Source of the DNA: Curvularia sp. ZM96
Taxonomy: Eukaryota; Ascomycota; Dothideomycetes; Pleosporales; Pleosporaceae
Direction: 5' to 3'
DNA length: 64,000 nucleotides
NCBI GenBank assembly: GCA_022457065.1
Contig: JAJGBQ010000005.1
Span: 1 to 64,000, forward strand
How positions within the stretch are numbered: position 1 is the first letter of the stretch; each line of letters opens with the position of its first letter. The notes under the pieces are model-generated. The model ran no database searches. It was not told the DNA's origin and saw nothing but the letters and a program-made list of their open reading frames with translations. Below, in pieces: positions 32,887 through 43,210 of this stretch. The position numbers and the translations under genes were made by a program.

Positions 32887-34875
32887 TTAAGACCCATGGT
32901 AACCATGATGGAAGTGAGGATGATGCCTAGGCGCAGGTGTAATGACCGATTCCATGGCGTCTGAGGCAGGAGCAGGCGCTTCTGTGGCATAGCTCAACGA
33001 CGTTGTGGTAGTGACTTCTGGAGAGCTGCTTTTGACAGAAGTAGTGGCGATGGCGCTCACGGTAGCCGGTGATGTAACCGTCTCTTGAACAATCGGAAGT
33101 GATGCGAAACTCAGCTGCTCCATTTCCTTCTCACAGTGCTGGTTCTCGCATTTAAATAGGCCTAACTCATCGAAGAGTTCTTCTTTAGAAGGTCTGCGGG
33201 TGGAATTGCCCTCGTGAATAACTAGCCCGTCAGGTGATCGTTTGAAGTTGTCAAGATCTTGAAGTGAGCGACGGCCCCCATGGAAACTAGGGTCATTTTC
33301 TTCGTCGTCAGGTGCATCGGGCATAATGCCATCGGAGTCCGAGTCGGAGGCAGGCAGGTTGTTGTTGCCACTATTGGCTGGTCTTAGCTTGGTCCAACCC
33401 CGAATAGGTTTATTGGTTTTGCCGTTTGTAAACTGTGCCAAGGGTGGTTGTGCATAGTACTGGGTGAATTGGCCTCTGTTGTTGCCGCTTCTGTACCATG
33501 GATCATCGGTAAGAAGAGCAAATCCTGGGTCATTGACCAATGGCTCGGGCCAACAAGGGCTATCGAATATACCAAAGTCTGCTGGCATGTTAACCATATT
33601 AACAAACCCAACGTCTATGACAGTCTCCATCTTGCGTACGGTTCTTTGCCAAATGTAATAGGTACGGCAACCCCTCGCCTCCTCTAAGCTGAATCGCTCT
33701 CCAATAAGCTCTTCTTTCTCTTGCTGCGGACAGCCAACGAAGAGCTTCCCTGCTGCGGCGTTTTCGTTTTTAGGGATGAGCTGGATTCAGACGTTGTCGT
33801 CGCGAGCTTGCCAGATTGCTGCACCAGGATACTCATCACGTTGGCATTCTAAGTCTGCTTCGCGCAGCCAACCACTACTCCAATCAGTATGATGCTACTT
33901 ACTGTACAGCTCCACTCGGGGTCTAGGATCTTGAATTCCTCTGTTAGATGGGCAGGTGAGAGACTTAAGCGCAGGTACCTAAGTGATGACCGAGCTATAA
34001 TTGTAGCAAGCCTGGGTGCCTTAGCGGTGTTACAGTTTCTATGAATGATTCGTTGACCAGGAGGTTGAGCGTACTCATTTTTCTTGTATTCCTTGATGTT
34101 TCTGAGACCTCTGAGGGCAAGTCTCTTCGTCTTGCAAGTCTGTGGCTTATCAGGAGCTTTTGTCGGCGACTTGGATGCTGGCCGGTCGACTTTGCTGGTA
34201 AGAGACTTGTCGGCCCTCACCTTATAGTCCTTGCCCTTAAACTTGAAGATTGACTTGCCGCCTTTAGCTACTCCTTTGGCACAAACCTGTACCAGTGCTG
34301 GCATTGCAACTTGAAGAGCGATGGAGGTAATCCAGCCAACAAAGACTCCCATGCGTAGGGGTAGCTTTGCTGCCATAATCGCCACTCAAGAGAAGGCTTT
34401 TGCTGTAATTTCGAGTGCGAGTGTTTCGGCCGCCTCAATAGCAAGGTCGCCTGTCTCGTCTTTCAATGTTTCGGCGGTTTGCTCCTTTGAGATGGGGGGC
34501 TTGAAGCCAGAGCAGCAGTAGCTCCGCGGCCCTCCAGTGCAGGCTTGGTTTTCGTTCTTATCAACATGGTTGATGTTGGTGGCAACCTCAGTTTCATCCC
34601 CGTGACAGCCACCGGTGCAAGAGAGTCCTAAACCACGGAAGCCACGCCATTGGCAGGTTCCCATAGTAACGCCCTTGGTACAGCAGAGACGACGGACTTG
34701 ATATTTAGGGCAGCAAGCCATTGTAGACAACAGTCCAGGCTAGCCCCTCATTTGCGCGGCTTCGTGGTCACCGTCCCGGCATTTGTCATCACAGATGGTT
34801 GTATAGCAGACACCTTTTGCAGCCGCGTCTTGGTACGTCGCTTCGGCTTCTTACAGAATGACAAAAGTACGTCTC
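32887..34875 (-). pseudogene. C-terminal half of a class V (GH18 subgroup C) chitinase, broken
   Basis: Only the region downstream of the catalytic domain remains. It has a cysteine-rich part (CYTTICDDKC, CCPKYQVRRLCCTKG, GTCQWRGFRG, CTGGPRSYCCSGF), a hydrophobic stretch, then CQRDEYPGAAIW, then CWPEPLVNDPGFALLTDDPW and EGNSTRRPSKEELFDELGLF. This arrangement is typical of the long tails of killer-toxin-like fungal chitinases (family knowledge). Stops interrupt it: TAG near 34745 (RG-stop-PGLL), TGA near 34387 (AFS-stop-V) and TGA near 33790. Most are explained by C-to-T change. A possible intron lies near 33850-33905. The GH18 and LysM parts are missing; a different gene occupies the position where they should be. 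Confidence 0.75.
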
Positions 34876-35071
34876 AACCATGTGCACCCGCTACATCGGG
34901 CATCAAGAATAGGCTTGAACTTGACATAGAAATAGCAATAGTTGCTTTAGTACAGTAACTTAGACAGTATCTAAGACATTAACGCGTTAACTTTCCTCTT
35001 TATGTTCTTGTCCTACCACTGCAACATGGGTATCTGTTTCCTCAACAGAACTCTTCACATGCTCTAGCCCA

Positions 35072-36143
35072 TCAACTCTGGGTCACGTTTCTTTCCAAAC
35101 GGTATTCGGCTTTCTGAAACGCCTTCCAGTACTTGTCATCTTGGCTTTCTTCTTCAATCTCCTTTGCCTCTTCCAGGGTCGCAATAGCTCCTTGAGCATA
35201 CCGTATCTCGTCTGGCTTTTCCACTACTCTTGTGTCCTTAACTTCGTGATCATCTCCCATGATAGCGCCTGTAGGATGAGTACAATCCTTTTTCAGTTGA
35301 ATAGGGTGCGGAAGTTGAGTTGTTCCCTGCGTCGCAATCTGAAGGTACTCTACCTTAAGTTGGTGATATCTTGCTGCCCAAATGCCAGCTTCTGGAGCTG
35401 AAAAGTTAGACTGTAAACTCTTTCCATTGGCAAAAGGTCCAATTGATCCGCCAATCGGAACACCCCCTGAAGCTATGGCGGTTATCTCTGGACCCACAGA
35501 GAGCTCTGTAGAGAATTTTCCACCCTGTATGATTCTGGCAGTCGTCTGACTCAACTCGTAGAAGCCTGTGCAGCAATAGATTCTTGGCTTCTGGAAGGTT
35601 GCTCGGTAGAAGATCCACGCACTTTTGGCTACTGTCAACCAGGTAGCCAGCTTGTCAAGTGTTTCACGCCGTTGTAACACCTTCTCGAAGAACTTGTCTG
35701 GACTGTGTAACACGATTAGTATTTGGACAAGCTTTATTTTACCAAGCATATAGCTCACTCATTCAGAATCACCCGTTTGCCAGCGTTCGCCTGCACTATT
35801 TTCTTGCAATTTCTTGCGTATTCAAAGTCTAGGGTGGCGAGCTCTGCGAAGTTGAGACCTAACCCATACTTGGATTCTTTGTTGTAGGTGAAGCAGCCAC
35901 TAGCTTCTGAGGAAATAATTTGATCCTGCGTTTTGAGTTCTTCGAACTCTTTTGGGCTATACCACGATTTGTTAGTAAAGAAGATTAGTGGTCTCTATAT
36001 GGCTACCTATACCTCATTGGAAAGGTTACCCTACGGCATTCTGGCATGCCATAGTTGTCGTACACAAGCGTCCCTAGCGTGAGGATCTTTGGGGAATATC
36101 CAATGCTATACAAGTAAAAAGATGGTTTCTCTTCAGGAGTCAT
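35072..36143 (-). CDS. Hypothetical protein, three exons, 319 aa; possible fungal gasdermin-like protein
   Basis: Exons 36143-36013, 35956-35759 and 35702-35072 join in frame (131+198+631 nt, 319 residues) with GTATAG and GTGAGC donors. No signal peptide. The N-terminal 220 residues alternate predicted strands and one long helix: YLYSIGYSPKILTLGTLVYD, SGCFTYNKESKYGLGLNFAE, helix DKFFEKVLQRRETLDKLATW, strand PRIYCCTGFYELSQTTARI, a Gly-rich turn ASGGVPIGGSIG and IWAARYHQLKVEYL. A charged tail of about 90 residues follows. The strand-helix-strand order with a TG-containing strand and a short C-terminal tail resembles the pore-forming fold of fungal RCD-1/HET-Q1 gasdermins. The resemblance is by eye and unproven. 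It is divergent from the CHAT-protease gene at 37166, and fungal gasdermin genes commonly neighbour CHAT or subtilisin protease genes. Confidence 0.7.
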
Positions 36144-37165
36144 AGTCAGATTTACAGCTAGCGCTGAGGAGCTCAGGTTTCTAGCTGACTTTCGATTACC
36201 AAGAATATATGCGAGAAGAGGATATATTAAAGCTGACCGTTAATTATAGTAGCTCTTTATAGTACAGTCTACCCCTCATACCAAGCTAGTCATTCCTTAG
36301 TCTCAAATACCTATTTTTATCCAAAAGCTGACTTTAGAGCTGAACAGGCTGACCTTGGAGCTGAACAGGCTGACCTTGGAGCTGAACAAGCTGACTTTAG
36401 AGCTGTAATAGGGCGACGCTACTGGCTACCTGGCATGTGCGCCCGACTCGAGATGCGCGCCTTGGTAGGACTGTCGGCCCACCTCAGCAGAACTGTAGGC
36501 CTACCTCACACATAGATATCCAATAGCAGACAGTTAAAACTACTGCCTTACGCAGTATACCTGTAAGGTTGTTCAATACATGTGATCTACGCATGCCCTT
36601 ACAAGGGCTGAGCAGGCCTAGTTGTTAGAGTTTACCCCTCACGCCAAGCCATTCATTTATCGGTCTCGAATACCTGTTTTTATTCAAAGGCTAACTTTAG
36701 AGCTGAGCTATTCTATGATAGAGATATTCTATTCCTCCATAAAGCTGCATCCAAGCGGGAACTCTAATTGGAGAATGGAATTTGATTAGTAGTTCCTACG
36801 GCTTCTGCCATTGCTCATATCATGGTGCATCACATGTCTTCTTTCGTTGTCAAACTTGACATGTGATTTTAAACCTTTTTACGTTTCAGCGAAACGTTCG
36901 ATCGAGCTAGCTAGTATATTCTGCCACACTTTGCAATAGAACATGGCACAAGCATTAGAATTGGCTGATCTGGTCAGCTAACTTGATTTACTAGAGAGTT
37001 TCTAGCCTTGAAGCACTATAAGTATGGACACTTAAACAGGCAAGCAGACTCAGTATCAACCTTTCTACACAGCTTACGCTACTCTCTCGAAAATATGTTT
37101 GTGTAGCTATTCAATCCACTTTCAGTAGCCTGGGAGAGACAGCAACACCAACATCTCGAACTGTC
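36144..37165. promoter_or_regulatory. Divergent intergenic region with tandem and direct repeats
   Basis: Shared upstream region of the possible gasdermin-like gene (minus) and the CHAT gene (plus). A 21-bp unit (GCTGACTTTAGAGCTGAACA plus G) is repeated about 3.8 times at 36327-36405. A block of about 76 bp at 36266-36343 (ACCCCTCATACCAAGC... to TTTAGAGCTGA) recurs imperfectly at 36628-36703, so the region is internally duplicated. Whether these are regulatory sites is unknown. Confidence 0.6.
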
Positions 37166-40100
37166 ATGGACTTCAGACATCTGACGGAGTACTTCAACGG
37201 CACTATCTTTGCTGATGACTACCGAACCAACTTGAAGGTGGCCAGCGAGCGTATTGCCGCAACAGAAGCATGCGTGCCTACCAATGGTCAAGAAGACGAC
37301 ACATCCGGACTTCTATTGGCACAGGCTGTCTACTTCTCAATTTGCGGCGACTTCGTCAATGCCAAGAGCTACCTGAGCCAACTTTCCAGAATCGCTCGAT
37401 CAACTAACGAAATCTCTCTGCTTGCTCGTTGCATTGCCTACGAAATTTACATTCGATCCGCGCAAAACGTTCCCCCCTTTCTTCGATTTCGTGTTGATAG
37501 CGACACGGGCCCAGCAATAGTAAGAGGCATAGGCATATCGGCTTTGCGCGCACGGTTTCTACGCGAGCGAATTGAGAGAAGCACTCCAGAATCGTCTTCG
37601 CTTGAGAAGTTCGAAGCAAACATCTTGCGTACATGCACGAGCTTTTTGAACGATCTGTGGCTTGAGGCTCTCCCAGAACATCCCCGATACTTTAGAAATC
37701 ATCCAATCGTACTTTTCCACGAGGGGAGAAACTACTGGGATAACATTAGACAAAATGGAGACGACACCAGCTTTCCGGCTATCGCCAGCTATCTTGACAA
37801 ACTGACCCTGCAATATCGACTGGCCGGGGACGCCAGTAATGCTCGAACTTCGCTATTGAGCATTTACGATGATGTCCTTGAGAGAGGAGATCTCATTGCG
37901 GCGGCTAACTGTCAACTACAACTGGGAGATGCCATTCTCTCACCTCCTTTCACAAGTCCATGCGCTCTGAACCTAGTCTCTTTGGTTCGTAATGTTGGCT
38001 GGGCCAACGATTTGTGGGACAAGAAAGAACATGAATTTGCTCTCAAGCAAGATCCAGAAGCAATGCAATGCTACAAGCAAGCTCATTTCCTCTTCGAGGC
38101 GGGCGACTCAAAGAGAGGAATGGCAGCCATCCTTCTGCGATATGCGTGCCTTGATATTGCAGATGCTATACTAGGGCCTACACAGAAAGATCAAAAAACA
38201 GAGCAAGACCTGGTGCAATTGGCATCCAAGAATCTGGAAGCCGCAAAAGAATTTTTTGAGGGTGATATCACAAACAGCTTGATAGTACAAGGTCATCTCA
38301 CTCTTTGCAAGATTATGCACAAAGACATTCCCACAGCCTTAAAACTCTGCTTCGACATTGGGGATACTGGCAGGCGCACCGGGAACACTTGCACAAGTGA
38401 ATTCGTTGGAATGTTTTATCTAAGGCTTGCACGAAGACTGGCTTCAAATGAAGCGCAAGCGCAGGATGCTATCGTGTTGTGTGCCTGTGCTGCAGTTTGC
38501 TTCAAGGGTATGACCGACCCCTATCTCGAGATTCACGCTGCTGCCGCCTCCGCTAGATTTCATCAACGAAGAGGAGACATCCCCATGGCATTGAAACATG
38601 TTAAGAAAGGTCGCAAGCTTCTTGACCTTGTTGAAACATACTTCGACAATCTCGAAGCTCAAGTCGCAAGCTTTCGTAGCTCATATGCAGATCAGGAGCA
38701 GACATGGCTAGACCATGACCTTCAGATGCTGCAAGCCAAACGTGCTCTTTGCACCTCAGAATTTGATCGTCTTGCTTCAGAGGTTGATAGCTCTAAGCAG
38801 AGCATTCAGAAAAGAACTTCGACGGAGAACACGAGTTCGTCGATTCCGAACGAGTCTTCAAGTCCAATTCGTGCTTCTCCAACGACGGCCATGCTAGAAT
38901 CATTCCAGTTTAGTGGTCTGGACCCATCATTGATGGTGAACTTCCGATCACTTATTACGGATTCCAATACCATTGATGTTTTGCGCCAACATTATGAAGA
39001 TGCCATCCAGCACCGTCGACATGAGCTTGTCATGCAAGCTGATATTGATGCTGCTGAGAAGCATCTCAAGGATTTCTTGGAAGAGCTAGAAAATTGCTCT
39101 ATTTTCTCCGATGAACTGGATACAATCAAGACTGCGGTTTTTCATTACCTCGGAGACTTCGAAAGAGCAAGGGAAACCATCATCCGGATACTGCCAACGA
39201 ATTTTGGTGGCACTAAAGTCGCACTACCAGAGATTGAGGATGCAAATATGCAGATCAAGGACTTAATGGCCGAGCAAAAACGTAGAAGATTTGAGAGAGC
39301 AGTCTCGTTGTGCTTTGCTGCGAAAGACTGGGAACATGGTGTGTCTGGAGTTCAGGACATGCTACAGCGAGATCCAACAATACTGGATGATATAGAGAGT
39401 TCCGACGATCCTCACATATGGTATACAATGGTCCATATAGCTTGCATATTGGAACAGAATGGAGATATTGGACGAGCGCTTGAATGGTACTTGAGCGCAT
39501 TCCATGTTGTTGAGGCCAATCGTCAGCAGCTCGCGGACATCAAGGATCGCCGAGACATCCTGTCAACTGTATCCTCGGGTGAATTATTCCATGGGATGGC
39601 TAGAATTGCGTTGAGATTTTCTCAAGTGCCTTATAGCTGTTATAATCCCTCTCAGCAATGGACTTTGACGCCCGCTGAATGGAAGGACCAAGTTCTTAGG
39701 TTCTTGGAGCTTGGCAGATCTCGCGCTTTGTTGGATCTTTTAATCGTCCGAAAGCTCCCACATCCAGTCCTCGAGGCTTGGTCAAAGTACTCTTATCAAT
39801 TGAGGTACAGTGAGAGTAAGGGCTCTACAAAAGAAACAACGCAGACCAAGTCACAAGATCATAGAGACAGCGAGCCTGAAATCCGAGAGAAATATCTGGA
39901 GCAAATTTACGGCGACCTTATGGAGGAGCTAGAATCACCAAGTCTGTCTAAGCTCTTACCCGAGCCTGCCGCCATCCGAGAGTCAAATGAGAAGCTTTAT
40001 CAATGCATTCCAGAAACGGCAATTGTGCTACATATTAACAGTAGCCGTGAAGGCTTGATGATTCTGTGTATCACGTCGCAAGGCATCATTGATATACACA

Positions 40101-41179
40101 CTGCTGAGCTAACAGATTTCCAATTAAACAGACATATCTTCCGGCTCGCAAAGCTTTTCCGCGATGTAACAGATCCTCGGTCCTCTAGCTTACCAACCAT
40201 CGCCACCTGCAACCAACATCTACAAGCAATTTCTAACGAAATCATAGAACCAGTTTCTCAACACATCGAAACTAAGGACCATGTCATCTTCATTCCCTCG
40301 CCATCTCTCAACAAGTTCCCTCTCTGCGCGCTGCTCTACAAAAAGGAACCACTATTCATAAGTAAAGACATCTCACAAGTTCCTAGCCTATCTGTTCTCC
40401 AACAACTCAATGAGAAGAAGCACCATGTCAGCAATAAAGTCAATGTCATCTACATGGATCCCGATCCTACGACCGAATCTTCCCTTGATATTTCCACCTC
40501 TGCTGCCATCAAAATCGCTGGCAGCTTCCACGCCAAGCCTCAAGCCGCAACAGAGACTTTCACAGAGAAAGAATTCACTGAAGTGTACGAGCAGTCAGAT
40601 ATTTTGTTCATAGCAACACACGGTAAACAGAGTCACGAGTCGGCTTGGGAGTCTTCCATAATCCTGCACCCGCCTTTCCAAGTCCTCCACCTGGCCAAAC
40701 TACACTCGAATGCGGCCCTCGTTATTTTCGAAGCATGCGTGTCCGGTCTCGGTGAAGAGTCAATCGGCAATGACCTCCTCGGCTTTTCACACGCTGTGCT
40801 CGCGTCAGGTGCAAACGCCTTCCTTGGTGCGCTCTGGAGTGTAAGCGATGAAGCCAGTGCGCTGCTTATGTTGTTTTTGGCCGAAGAGATCAAAACAAAC
40901 AAGGGCAGCAAGTCTCTAGCAAGATGCTGGCGGAATGCACAAATAAAACTCTACAAATTGAAGGTTGAAGATGAGGTAGCCATTTTCGAGGATCTGAAGA
41001 ATTATCTTGAGGCCGACCAGGAAAAACTAATTGACGAGAAATTGGCAGCCAGGTTAGGACAGACAATGGAGGATGTTATTGATGATGTGCAAGAAGAGGG
41101 AGCAAATCTTACGCATCCATTTTACTGGGCGCCATTTGCGTTAATAGGGAATTGTGGACTCGTACCAGATTTCAATTGA
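37166..41179 (+). CDS. TPR-CHAT domain protein, caspase/separase-like protease, 1,337 aa
   Basis: Single-exon gene with an ATG at 37166. About 950 residues of helical tetratricopeptide-type repeats (for example QAHFLFEAGDSKRGMAAILL, LERGDLIAAANCQLQLGDA) form the sensor or scaffold part. The C-terminal 300 residues form a CHAT (caspase HetF associated with TPRs) domain: HVIFIPSPSLNKFPLCAL, the His motif FIATHGK (His about 1152), the Cys motif VIFEACVSG (Cys about 1191), then ASGANAFLGALWSVSDEASA. Both members of the His-Cys dyad are present, so an active cysteine peptidase is expected. No signal peptide; cytoplasmic. CHAT proteases cleave gasdermins in bacteria, and related proteases are clustered with gasdermin genes in fungi (family knowledge). 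The divergent neighbour at 35072-36143 is a candidate target. Confidence 0.92.
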   Translation: MDFRHLTEYFNGTIFADDYRTNLKVASERIAATEACVPTNGQEDDTSGLLLAQAVYFSICGDFVNAKSYLSQLSRIARSTNEISLLARCIAYEIYIRSAQNVPPFLRFRVDSDTGPAIVRGIGISALRARFLRERIERSTPESSSLEKFEANILRTCTSFLNDLWLEALPEHPRYFRNHPIVLFHEGRNYWDNIRQNGDDTSFPAIASYLDKLTLQYRLAGDASNARTSLLSIYDDVLERGDLIAAANCQLQLGDAILSPPFTSPCALNLVSLVRNVGWANDLWDKKEHEFALKQDPEAMQCYKQAHFLFEAGDSKRGMAAILLRYACLDIADAILGPTQKDQKTEQDLVQLASKNLEAAKEFFEGDITNSLIVQGHLTLCKIMHKDIPTALKLCFDIGDTGRRTGNTCTSEFVGMFYLRLARRLASNEAQAQDAIVLCACAAVCFKGMTDPYLEIHAAAASARFHQRRGDIPMALKHVKKGRKLLDLVETYFDNLEAQVASFRSSYADQEQTWLDHDLQMLQAKRALCTSEFDRLASEVDSSKQSIQKRTSTENTSSSIPNESSSPIRASPTTAMLESFQFSGLDPSLMVNFRSLITDSNTIDVLRQHYEDAIQHRRHELVMQADIDAAEKHLKDFLEELENCSIFSDELDTIKTAVFHYLGDFERARETIIRILPTNFGGTKVALPEIEDANMQIKDLMAEQKRRRFERAVSLCFAAKDWEHGVSGVQDMLQRDPTILDDIESSDDPHIWYTMVHIACILEQNGDIGRALEWYLSAFHVVEANRQQLADIKDRRDILSTVSSGELFHGMARIALRFSQVPYSCYNPSQQWTLTPAEWKDQVLRFLELGRSRALLDLLIVRKLPHPVLEAWSKYSYQLRYSESKGSTKETTQTKSQDHRDSEPEIREKYLEQIYGDLMEELESPSLSKLLPEPAAIRESNEKLYQCIPETAIVLHINSSREGLMILCITSQGIIDIHTAELTDFQLNRHIFRLAKLFRDVTDPRSSSLPTIATCNQHLQAISNEIIEPVSQHIETKDHVIFIPSPSLNKFPLCALLYKKEPLFISKDISQVPSLSVLQQLNEKKHHVSNKVNVIYMDPDPTTESSLDISTSAAIKIAGSFHAKPQAATETFTEKEFTEVYEQSDILFIATHGKQSHESAWESSIILHPPFQVLHLAKLHSNAALVIFEACVSGLGEESIGNDLLGFSHAVLASGANAFLGALWSVSDEASALLMLFLAEEIKTNKGSKSLARCWRNAQIKLYKLKVEDEVAIFEDLKNYLEADQEKLIDEKLAARLGQTMEDVIDDVQEEGANLTHPFYWAPFALIGNCGLVPDFN

Positions 41180-41744
41180 TTCATTGAAGCTGGAAGTCTT
41201 AGTTTTGTGTATAAACCTGTATATACTGGAGTCTCTGCTTATTCTGGTAGAAAATTCAATAATGAGTTGAGTTGAGTTGGCGAAACCAAACAGGCCCTAA
41301 GCTTCTATCTGTTGAAGATGTTTTAGGTGATGGGTCACGTGAGGGCTCCTAGCCCCCTCTTCCAGCCATCTCACTCGGCTGGATATACCCAACTCTGTGG
41401 TATCTGTAGTTAGTTAGTTAGTCAATACAATCCTCTGTTCAACACTATCGAAGATCCTATACACTTGATCTTTGGAACGTGATTGAGCAACAGCATTTCC
41501 CCGGGAATTCCCGATAGAGCGGGGTTGTGAAGCGATTGTGCACTTGCCTACCAACTGTTGTAATTGATCGGAGTGTCTGGAATGGTTACCCCAAAGTACC
41601 TTAAAGGGTCTTGAGGAGTCTAACCAATCTGAGCCACCCTAACCGGCAAAATTATATTTATTTCCATGCAGGAGCTTGTGGCACTCAGCGTGCTACTACC
41701 TAGCTACCCGACCTACATCTACATCTGTTTCACATTGAGTAAAT
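41180..41744. other. Intergenic, no gene seen
   Basis: Contains the 3' flank of the CHAT gene and the promoter region of the cyclase-family gene. No repeats or RNA genes recognised. Confidence 0.4.
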
Positions 41745-42755
41745 ATGTCATCTGCGAATCTTGTCCTTCACAACACACCCTTCGATAACTTACCCAATCC
41801 ACGACGGGTCTGGAACGGCCCTCCTAATTCCGTGGAAGAGGGTTTGGGTCGACTGATCCTTCTGACGCCTGAAGTAGTCGCGTATGCAGCAGCTACGTGC
41901 ATCAAGAGCGGCAAACGCACGAGTTTGGCATGGAATCTTGAAAAGCTCGAGATCGCAAATTTCAATCGACAGCCTATTCAACACTACGTTGTATCAATCC
42001 TCAACGGGCTTGCCTTTGACGATGTCATAATCTTCAACCCGCAGCAATCGTCGCAGTGGGATGGGCTCCGCCACTTTTCTGCACCACAACCTGGCGAAAC
42101 AGAACGACTATTTTATGGAGGTACCAAAGCTGCAGAGATAACTGATCCCTCGAACGGCCGCATTGGCATGCAGTATTGGGCTCGCCAAGGCATTTGTGGC
42201 AGAGGTGTACTTCTTGACTATGTACGATATGCGGAACGAAACGCCATCCAATATACCACCTTTTCCGATCATGCGATATCGCTGCAAGTGCTACTCGATA
42301 TCGCCAAAGAGCAGAAGACTACATTTCGCAAAGGCGATATCCTCCTGATACGTGTTGGCGTTACCAAGGAGTGGGACGAGAGGATGTCGAGGCAGGACAA
42401 AGAAGCATATGCCCAGAGCTCCAATCCGCAGCACGCTGGTGTGGAGGGTACAGAAGAAATGCTGCGCTTTTTATGGAACGAGGGCTTCTCAGCAGTTGCG
42501 ACTGATGCCATCAGCTTCGAAGTGTACCCTCCCAAGAAGTCATACACTCGCAGCGACGGTGAAGAGCTGACCGGCTTGTTCTTGCATGAGTACCTGCTGG
42601 CTGGCTGGGGCATGCCAATTGGCGAACTGTTCGACCTGGAAGAGCTCAGCCGGCTATGTGAGGAGCACCAACGGTGGGAGTTCTTCGTTGCCAGCGCACC
42701 GCTGAATCTCACCGGAGGCATCAGTAGCCCTCCCAACTGTATAGCTTTATTCTAG
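41745..42755 (+). CDS. Cyclase-family (kynurenine-formamidase-like) hydrolase, 336 aa
   Basis: Single-exon gene with an ATG at 41745. Belongs to the fungal branch of the putative cyclase family (Cyclase, PF04199, the fold of bacterial KynB-type formamidases). The metal-site region reads SSQWDGLRHF (HxGTHxD-like in bacteria), followed by GRGVLLDYVRYAE, the KGDILLIRVGVTKEW strand, VATDAISFE and FLHEYLLAGWGMPIGELFDLEEL, all in the usual order. Length is normal for the fungal branch. Likely cytosolic hydrolysis of an amide or lactone-type small molecule; substrate unknown. A sugar/acid-type MFS transporter follows 455 bp downstream on the same strand, suggesting uptake and breakdown of one compound. 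Confidence 0.85.
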   Translation: MSSANLVLHNTPFDNLPNPRRVWNGPPNSVEEGLGRLILLTPEVVAYAAATCIKSGKRTSLAWNLEKLEIANFNRQPIQHYVVSILNGLAFDDVIIFNPQQSSQWDGLRHFSAPQPGETERLFYGGTKAAEITDPSNGRIGMQYWARQGICGRGVLLDYVRYAERNAIQYTTFSDHAISLQVLLDIAKEQKTTFRKGDILLIRVGVTKEWDERMSRQDKEAYAQSSNPQHAGVEGTEEMLRFLWNEGFSAVATDAISFEVYPPKKSYTRSDGEELTGLFLHEYLLAGWGMPIGELFDLEELSRLCEEHQRWEFFVASAPLNLTGGISSPPNCIALF

Positions 42756-43210
42756 AAATATCTCAGGTCCAGAGCGGCCACAGCTAGAATGGTATATCGA
42801 CTACATCCTACTCAAGGAGGAGTGCGACCCTGCGTTCGAGTGTACCACGTGGCACGCTAATTTCTTGGCTACCCCGCGACAGACGCGACGAAGGTGGAGT
42901 GAAAGCAGTCCACGGAACGCATCACCTTCCGAGTTGGGCCTATTACACAACGATCATTAGGGATGACCCCGCAGCCTACCTATCTCTACGCCATCATTGG
43001 CTGCCACGCAAACAGTTTTTCAATGTTTTCGGGGTTCAAGGTCGTATCTTGGCTAGGTAGGGTACCTTGTCTCTAGACGGCTCGTGGATATGCGGGCCCC
43101 GACATTTGCCTGAGGCACTTAAAGTCCCTTGTACCACTTGGTGGGAATTCATCATTATCGCTTTTGTTGGAGTCTTCGCAGATTTGCGGGAGACGTGGGA
43201 GAAGAACATA

